The position numbers and the translations under genes were made by a program. Source: Prolixibacteraceae bacterium (GTDB taxonomy: Bacteria; Bacteroidota; Bacteroidia; Bacteroidales; Prolixibacteraceae). Taken from it: 10,355 nucleotides of DNA. The stretch covers positions 2,435 through 12,789 of the forward strand of contig DMFR01000007.1 of assembly GCA_003450125.1 (NCBI GenBank), given 5' to 3'. Below, in pieces: positions 7,220 through 10,355 of the stretch. The notes beneath the pieces are model-generated. The model was not told the origin of the DNA, ran no database searches, and saw only the letters and a program-made list of their open reading frames with translations. Positions within the stretch are counted from its first letter, which is position 1; each line of letters opens with the position of its first letter.

Positions 7220-7345
7220 GAAAAAGGAACACAGATCTGACTGATGTAACGGATTTAATATGATCTTTCTAAAATATACGAATTACTCGAAATTAATAGA
7301 TCAGTGTAAATCCGTAACATCAGTATAATCAGTGTTCCCTTTTTC
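7220..7345. repeat. Imperfect inverted repeat with about 38-bp arms between convergent genes
   Basis: The left arm 7220-7257 (GAAAAAGGAACACAG to ACGGATTTA) mirrors the right arm 7307-7345 (TAAATCCGT to GTTCCCTTTTTC) with few mismatches and one gap. An inner TGATCT/AGATCA pair (7261-7266, 7298-7303) extends the stem. Each arm ends in a run of five A or T, so the folded RNA from either strand would close with a U-rich 3' side. It may therefore serve as a bidirectional terminator for GH125 and the prohibitin gene. The ACACTGAT/ACGGATTTA wording resembles dispersed intergenic repeats, so termination may be a side role. Confidence 0.75.
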
Positions 7346-7351
7346 TCTTAA

Positions 7352-8248
7352 TTATTTCCCATCAACAATGATGGGATTGCTTTTTTTACTGTCGATGATT
7401 ATGAGTTTGGCATTCGGAGAGGTGGAGATGGCTTTAATCATTTCATATTGCAGCTGTTTATCGCTTAGTCCTGTACTTAATATTTTCTGGTAGTCCGCAA
7501 TCCCTTGTGCCTCGACTCTCATCCGTTGAGCTTCCTGGGTTGCTTTCTGAAGCACGAAGGTCATTTTCTGGGCATCCTGTTCAGCATTGATCTTGGATTC
7601 GATGGATGCTTTGACCGATTCAGGCAATGTAATATTGCGAACCAACAATTGTTCAAGGATCAATCCCCTACTCTTAAAATCGCTCTCAATGGTCTTAAAT
7701 ATGCGGGCCTGAAATTCATCACGCTTGGTGGAATAAAGTGCAACAGCGTCATAATATACCGCATTGTCCCTAATTTTGGTCCTACAGATGGGCCGAACGA
7801 TGGTATTGCGGTAATCGGTACCTATCTCGCTTAATATACGGGGCGCCTCATTAGGGATTACCTTATACAGCACGGTAAGGTCAATGACCACTTCAAGTCC
7901 ATCAGCTGAAAGGACCCGGATGGCGTCATCTCCGGACTTATCCCCCTCATCATGCACACCCGACATGGTGTAGTTTTGGGTACGAACATCAAAAGTGACC
8001 ACTTCAACCAATGGGTTAATCACGTTCAACCCACTTTCAAGAATATCCTTGTTTACTTTCCCAAAGAGTTTCTGAACACCAACATCGCCGGGTTCAATTT
8101 GCTTAACGGAAGCCAGACCAATGCCGGCAATAAGAACCAGAAACCCAATAATGCGGATCATTCCGCTGTAGGGCTTGGCAGGGGAATCATTATTTGCAAT
8201 CACAAAACCAATTACAATTACTGCAATACCGATAAAAATTACAAACAT
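7352..8248 (-). CDS. Prohibitin-family SPFH/Band 7 membrane protein
   Basis: This is a 298-residue protein. Two hydrophobic segments (about 2-18 and 31-47) anchor the N-terminus. The SPFH/Band 7 domain follows (about 48-235), with VKQIEPGDVGVQKLFGKV, a GLNVINPLVEV stretch, the DLTVLYKV strand and LLVRNITLPESVKASIESK. A charged helix rich in Gln, Glu and Ala (about 210-255, with INAEQDAQKM and EAQRMRVEAQGIA) is the usual oligomerising coiled coil. Prohibitin-like proteins form large ring assemblies on membranes and are linked to membrane protein quality control and lipid microdomains; a specific role here is unknown. The start at 8248 gives an N-terminal membrane segment right away. It is convergent with GH125 and divergent from the transferase gene. 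A weak -7-like TATATTTA on the minus strand (8302-8295), with TTG 18 bases upstream, could be its promoter. I see no functional link to the mannan genes. Confidence 0.93.
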   Translation of the reverse strand: MFVIFIGIAVIVIGFVIANNDSPAKPYSGMIRIIGFLVLIAGIGLASVKQIEPGDVGVQKLFGKVNKDILESGLNVINPLVEVVTFDVRTQNYTMSGVHDEGDKSGDDAIRVLSADGLEVVIDLTVLYKVIPNEAPRILSEIGTDYRNTIVRPICRTKIRDNAVYYDAVALYSTKRDEFQARIFKTIESDFKSRGLILEQLLVRNITLPESVKASIESKINAEQDAQKMTFVLQKATQEAQRMRVEAQGIADYQKILSTGLSDKQLQYEMIKAISTSPNAKLIIIDSKKSNPIIVDGK

Positions 8249-8410
8249 GTGCTTTAGATTTTAAAGATTAAAAATCAGGTTGATTTATGTTTTGTAAATA
8301 TACATGTTTAAATGATGCGCCAAGATTTGTTTTTCGTCAAAAGGAAGGAAAAGGGAATGCCAATGACCGCAAATAGGCTGCAAATGACAAATGTTGCAGT
8401 CTATTTTCGG

Positions 8411-8630
8411 GATATTATTGTCGTGTAACAGCTAATCTGCCAATAGGGTGGCAAAAGGTCTAAAACTCTACCATACTGTCACCACTACGCGGTTTTTAAG
8501 GTGCATCGCACAGGCATTTTGGTAGAAAGGAGATAAGAACAAACGCACCATTTTTAAAGGTGCATCGCACCGGCAGTATGGTAGAGCCCAGTAGCCAAAA
8601 GCGAATATTTAACTGTTACATGACAATATT
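8411..8630. repeat. Nested inverted-repeat element with internal direct repeats in the divergent intergenic region
   Basis: The gap between the divergent prohibitin and transferase genes (529 bases) is mostly this element. Outer arms: ATTGTCGTGTAACAGCT (8417-8433) mirrors 8611-8627 with two differences. Inner arms: CTCTACCATACTGTC (8466-8480) mirrors GGCAGTATGGTAGAG (8572-8586) with one difference. The two pairs have nearly the same centre, so they belong to one structure. Inside are two 29-base direct copies (8498-8526 and 8557-8585) sharing AAGGTGCATCGCAC and GGTAGA, with 26 of 29 bases identical; each contains the small palindrome GTGCATCGCAC. No coding capacity is seen. It is probably a non-autonomous mobile or dispersed repeat; the weaker similarity outside 8411-8630 suggests slightly larger borders. 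Confidence 0.75.
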
Positions 8631-8702
8631 GCCCAAGACAAAAATATGCAGTTCATGTATGAAAACAGTCCGTTCGTTGCGAAATGTATACATTTCATCA
8701 AG

Positions 8703-8731
8703 TTTCTAATTTCTTAACCCATGATTAGAAA
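8703..8731. promoter_or_regulatory. Perfect 8-bp inverted repeat upstream of the transferase promoter
   Basis: TTTCTAAT (8703-8710) and ATTAGAAA (8724-8731) form a perfect dyad with a 13-base spacer, ending 20 bases before the -7 box at 8752. This position suits an operator or upstream factor site, but an AT-rich dyad of this size can occur by chance. Confidence 0.3.
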
Positions 8732-8751
8732 AAGGGTATAACTTAAAATCG

Positions 8752-8759
8752 TAAATTTG
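8752..8759 (+). promoter_or_regulatory. Bacteroidota -7 promoter box for the polyprenyl-phosphate transferase gene
   Basis: TAAATTTG matches TAnnTTTG exactly. It lies 18 bases before the ATG, which would give a very short leader of roughly a dozen bases. No clear TTTG -33 element is present at the usual spacing, so the dyad at 8703-8731 or an activator may compensate. Confidence 0.5.
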
Positions 8760-8777
8760 CCCACCTAAAAATACAAC

Positions 8778-9902
8778 ATGCTTGAACATTTAAATATTTT
8801 TATAAGTCTGGCATTAAGCTTTACGATAGTTTATTTTGTAATTCCCAAAATCATCAAGGTTTCAAGGAAAATAAAATTATATGACGTCCCCAATGAACGT
8901 TCGGCAGCCAAACAAATCGTCCCTACCCTTGGAGGAATTGCCATATTCGCCGGATTCTGCATAAGTACCATTGTATCATCGAATAACCTGGACATCGATG
9001 AGCTTAAACACCTGATTGCCGGTGTGATTTTTATGTTTTTGATTGGATTGAAAGATGATATTATCGGCTTGTCTGCAAAAAAGAAATTGATGGCCCAAAT
9101 TATCGTGTCCCTGTATTTGGTTATCATCGGTGGTTACCAGATCACTAACCTTCATGGCATTTTTGGAATACAGGAAATCGGGTATGTCACAGGTGCAATC
9201 ATTTCAATTGTTGCCATGGTTGGCCTCATCAATGCCATTAACCTGATCGATGGGATTGATGGCCTGGCAGGGGGAATTGGATTGCTCATTTCACTGATTT
9301 ATGGGTTTTGGTTTTTAAATGCAGGGGATTTCATTTATTGCCTTGCCAGTTTCAGCTTAGCCGGAAGTTTAATCGCCTTTCTGCTTTACAATGTTTTTGG
9401 CAATACCAATAAAATCTTCATGGGTGATACCGGATCCCTTATCCTGGGAACAATTATAGCAGCATTGACCATTCATTTCAACAATTATTACTCAGCCATC
9501 GATGGCGTTGTACATGGATTGCCTGCTCTATCGCTGGGTATTATCATTGTACCTGTTACTGATACCATACGAATATTTGCCATCCGGATCGCTCAAAAAC
9601 GTTCGCCATTTAAGGCCGACATGAATCATATTCATCACAATGTCCTCAAATTAACGGGGAATCATTTAACTTCCAGTTTTATTATCATTGCGGTTAACAG
9701 CCTAATCATATTGTGTTCCTTCCTCTTGATTGACCAATTGGGAAATAACCTGCTGTTTATTCTTATATTGGTTACCGGTTTCCTATTGGCAGGTATTCCG
9801 GCCCTTATCCTTAAATGGTTGAATTTCAGCAAAAGCTCTGAAGGACAAAAGGACAAATCCATCTTTGCACTTTCTGTTTTCACAAAAAAGCCCAAAAATT
9901 AG
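8778..9902 (+). CDS. WecA/MraY-family undecaprenyl-phosphate sugar-1-phosphate transferase
   Basis: This 374-residue polytopic membrane enzyme transfers a sugar-1-phosphate (typically N-acetylhexosamine-1-phosphate from a UDP-sugar) to undecaprenyl phosphate, the first step in making O-antigen, capsule or other surface glycans. Family signatures appear in order: LYDVPNERS (34-42) and LGG (51-53); the Mg-binding LKDDIIGL (D93, D94); NAINLIDGIDGLAGG (152-166; N155, D158, D161); FMGDTGSL (214-221; D217); and the cytoplasmic loop SPFKADMNHIHH (276-287) with the His-x-His-His motif of WecA-type enzymes. The His motif and the neighbourhood argue for WecA-type rather than MraY, which would sit in a cell-wall gene cluster. 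About ten or eleven hydrophobic segments cover most of the chain, with a short charged tail (about 350-374). It stands alone here, with its own promoter box. The exact sugar substrate cannot be read from the sequence. Confidence 0.92.
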   Translation: MLEHLNIFISLALSFTIVYFVIPKIIKVSRKIKLYDVPNERSAAKQIVPTLGGIAIFAGFCISTIVSSNNLDIDELKHLIAGVIFMFLIGLKDDIIGLSAKKKLMAQIIVSLYLVIIGGYQITNLHGIFGIQEIGYVTGAIISIVAMVGLINAINLIDGIDGLAGGIGLLISLIYGFWFLNAGDFIYCLASFSLAGSLIAFLLYNVFGNTNKIFMGDTGSLILGTIIAALTIHFNNYYSAIDGVVHGLPALSLGIIIVPVTDTIRIFAIRIAQKRSPFKADMNHIHHNVLKLTGNHLTSSFIIIAVNSLIILCSFLLIDQLGNNLLFILILVTGFLLAGIPALILKWLNFSKSSEGQKDKSIFALSVFTKKPKN

Positions 9903-10355
9903 CCATTGCTGATAAGAGGCTACTTAATTACATTGCGTTTCTCAGCGCTTTCATTCTTTGGTTAAAAATAGGCAATTGAACCACAGAGTTTAATAGAGTT
10001 ATACACTGAGTTTCAAAGAGATGAAATGTAAAAATTAACTTTCTTAAAACTGCCGCTTCGGGAACGTGATATACCTCAAATCCATTTCAGGAAATTTACA
10101 CGGAAATCACAAGACATCGTTGTAAAGCAAAGTGAATGGCCAGCTTTTAAAAAGAATAAGATTCTTTCAAAAAAAACATCATTCAGTATGGTTTTGAAAA
10201 TACTTTCCCACAACAATGTCATGTAATCCGATTAACCCACGTTATTAAGAACAGACTCATACAAAATCAATAATCTGATCTTTAAGGGCTAATAATAATT
10301 GTGGGTAAACCTTAGCTATAGCCATCCCCATTCTGGATCAAGTGCAAAAGACGGT
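9903..10355. other. Intergenic region with no recognised gene, reaching the window edge
   Basis: All frames are broken by stop codons within short distances, and the region is AT-rich with several A runs (for example near 10169-10176). No tRNA fold, -7 box linked to a start codon or strong hairpin was found. At the right edge, on the minus strand, a short open segment (about 10315-10355) ends at a TAG and could be the tail of a gene lying outside the window, but it is too short to judge. Apart from the degenerate CACAGAGTT repeat noted separately, I see nothing in it. Confidence 0.5.
9981..10020. repeat. Degenerate CACAGAGTT-type short tandem repeat
   Basis: Units CACAGAGTTT, AATAGAGTTAT, ACACTGAGTTTC and AAAGAG follow one another with a period of about 10-13 bases. 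The wording resembles the CCACAGAGTTTCACAGAG-type intergenic repeats that I recall from Bacteroidota and Chlorobi genomes. It lies about 80 bases after the transferase stop codon and has no visible terminator shape. Confidence 0.45.

Noticed and set aside
7505..8257. Two plus-strand open frames (7505-7834 and 7952-8257) opposite the prohibitin gene
   Set aside because: They are shadows of a gene with clear SPFH homology on the minus strand; neither has a recognisable domain.
8493..8586. Two GGTGCATCGCAC copies considered as CRISPR repeats or attachment sites
   Set aside because: There are only two copies, within a larger inverted-repeat element, and no cas genes, integrase or tRNA are nearby.
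10315..10355. Tail of a minus-strand gene at the right edge
   Set aside because: The open segment is only about a dozen codons with no recognisable motif, so it cannot be supported as a gene.

Overview
The window most likely comes from a member of the Bacteroidota, perhaps Bacteroidales/Marinilabiliales-like. The evidence is the family set (GH76, GH92, a GtaA-like lipoprotein and GH125 side by side), a Bacteroidota-type -7 box (TAnnTTTG) before the last gene, A-rich leaders without Shine-Dalgarno sequences, and intergenic regions full of palindromic repeats. The taxon is inferred from gene families and signals, not from a marker gene.

Positions 1-7147, all + strand, are part of an alpha-mannan (yeast mannan or mannose-rich glycan) degradation locus. 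It holds the 3' end of a GH76 endo-alpha-1,6-mannanase (1-252), a secreted GH92 alpha-mannosidase (441-2567), a lipoprotein of the DUF4964/DUF5127/DUF4965/DUF1793 'glutaminase A-like' type (2802-5306), and a Tat-signal GH125 exo-alpha-1,6-mannosidase (5724-7147). The expected division of labour is that GH76 cuts the alpha-1,6 backbone, GH92 removes side-chain mannose and GH125 trims the alpha-1,6 oligomers. The lipoprotein's substrate is unknown. No SusC/SusD pair or regulator is visible, so the rest of any polysaccharide utilization locus lies to the left or elsewhere. The GH125 gene is broken by one missing base in a CCCC run at 6263-6266; both halves are otherwise intact and keep the catalytic residues.

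Positions 7148-10355 hold unrelated genes: a prohibitin/SPFH membrane protein on the minus strand (7352-8248), convergent with GH125, and a WecA/MraY-type polyprenyl-phosphate sugar-1-phosphate transferase on the plus strand (8778-9902), divergent from the prohibitin gene. The last 453 bases carry no gene I recognise.

The most distinctive non-coding feature is that nearly every gap holds a different repeat class: TTAACC arrays (272-440), a GC-rich hairpin between 14-bp direct repeats (2709-2777), a 21-bp stem-loop (5317-5378), a 230-bp multi-palindrome inverted repeat (5386-5617), a 19-bp minisatellite abutting the GH125 leader (5642-5711), a 38-bp-arm inverted repeat between convergent genes (7220-7345) and a nested inverted/direct repeat element (8411-8630). 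I see no CRISPR array, tRNA, rRNA, complete insertion sequence or defence system. The points most worth follow-up are the frameshift, the repeats and the uncharacterised lipoprotein, not a clearly new system.
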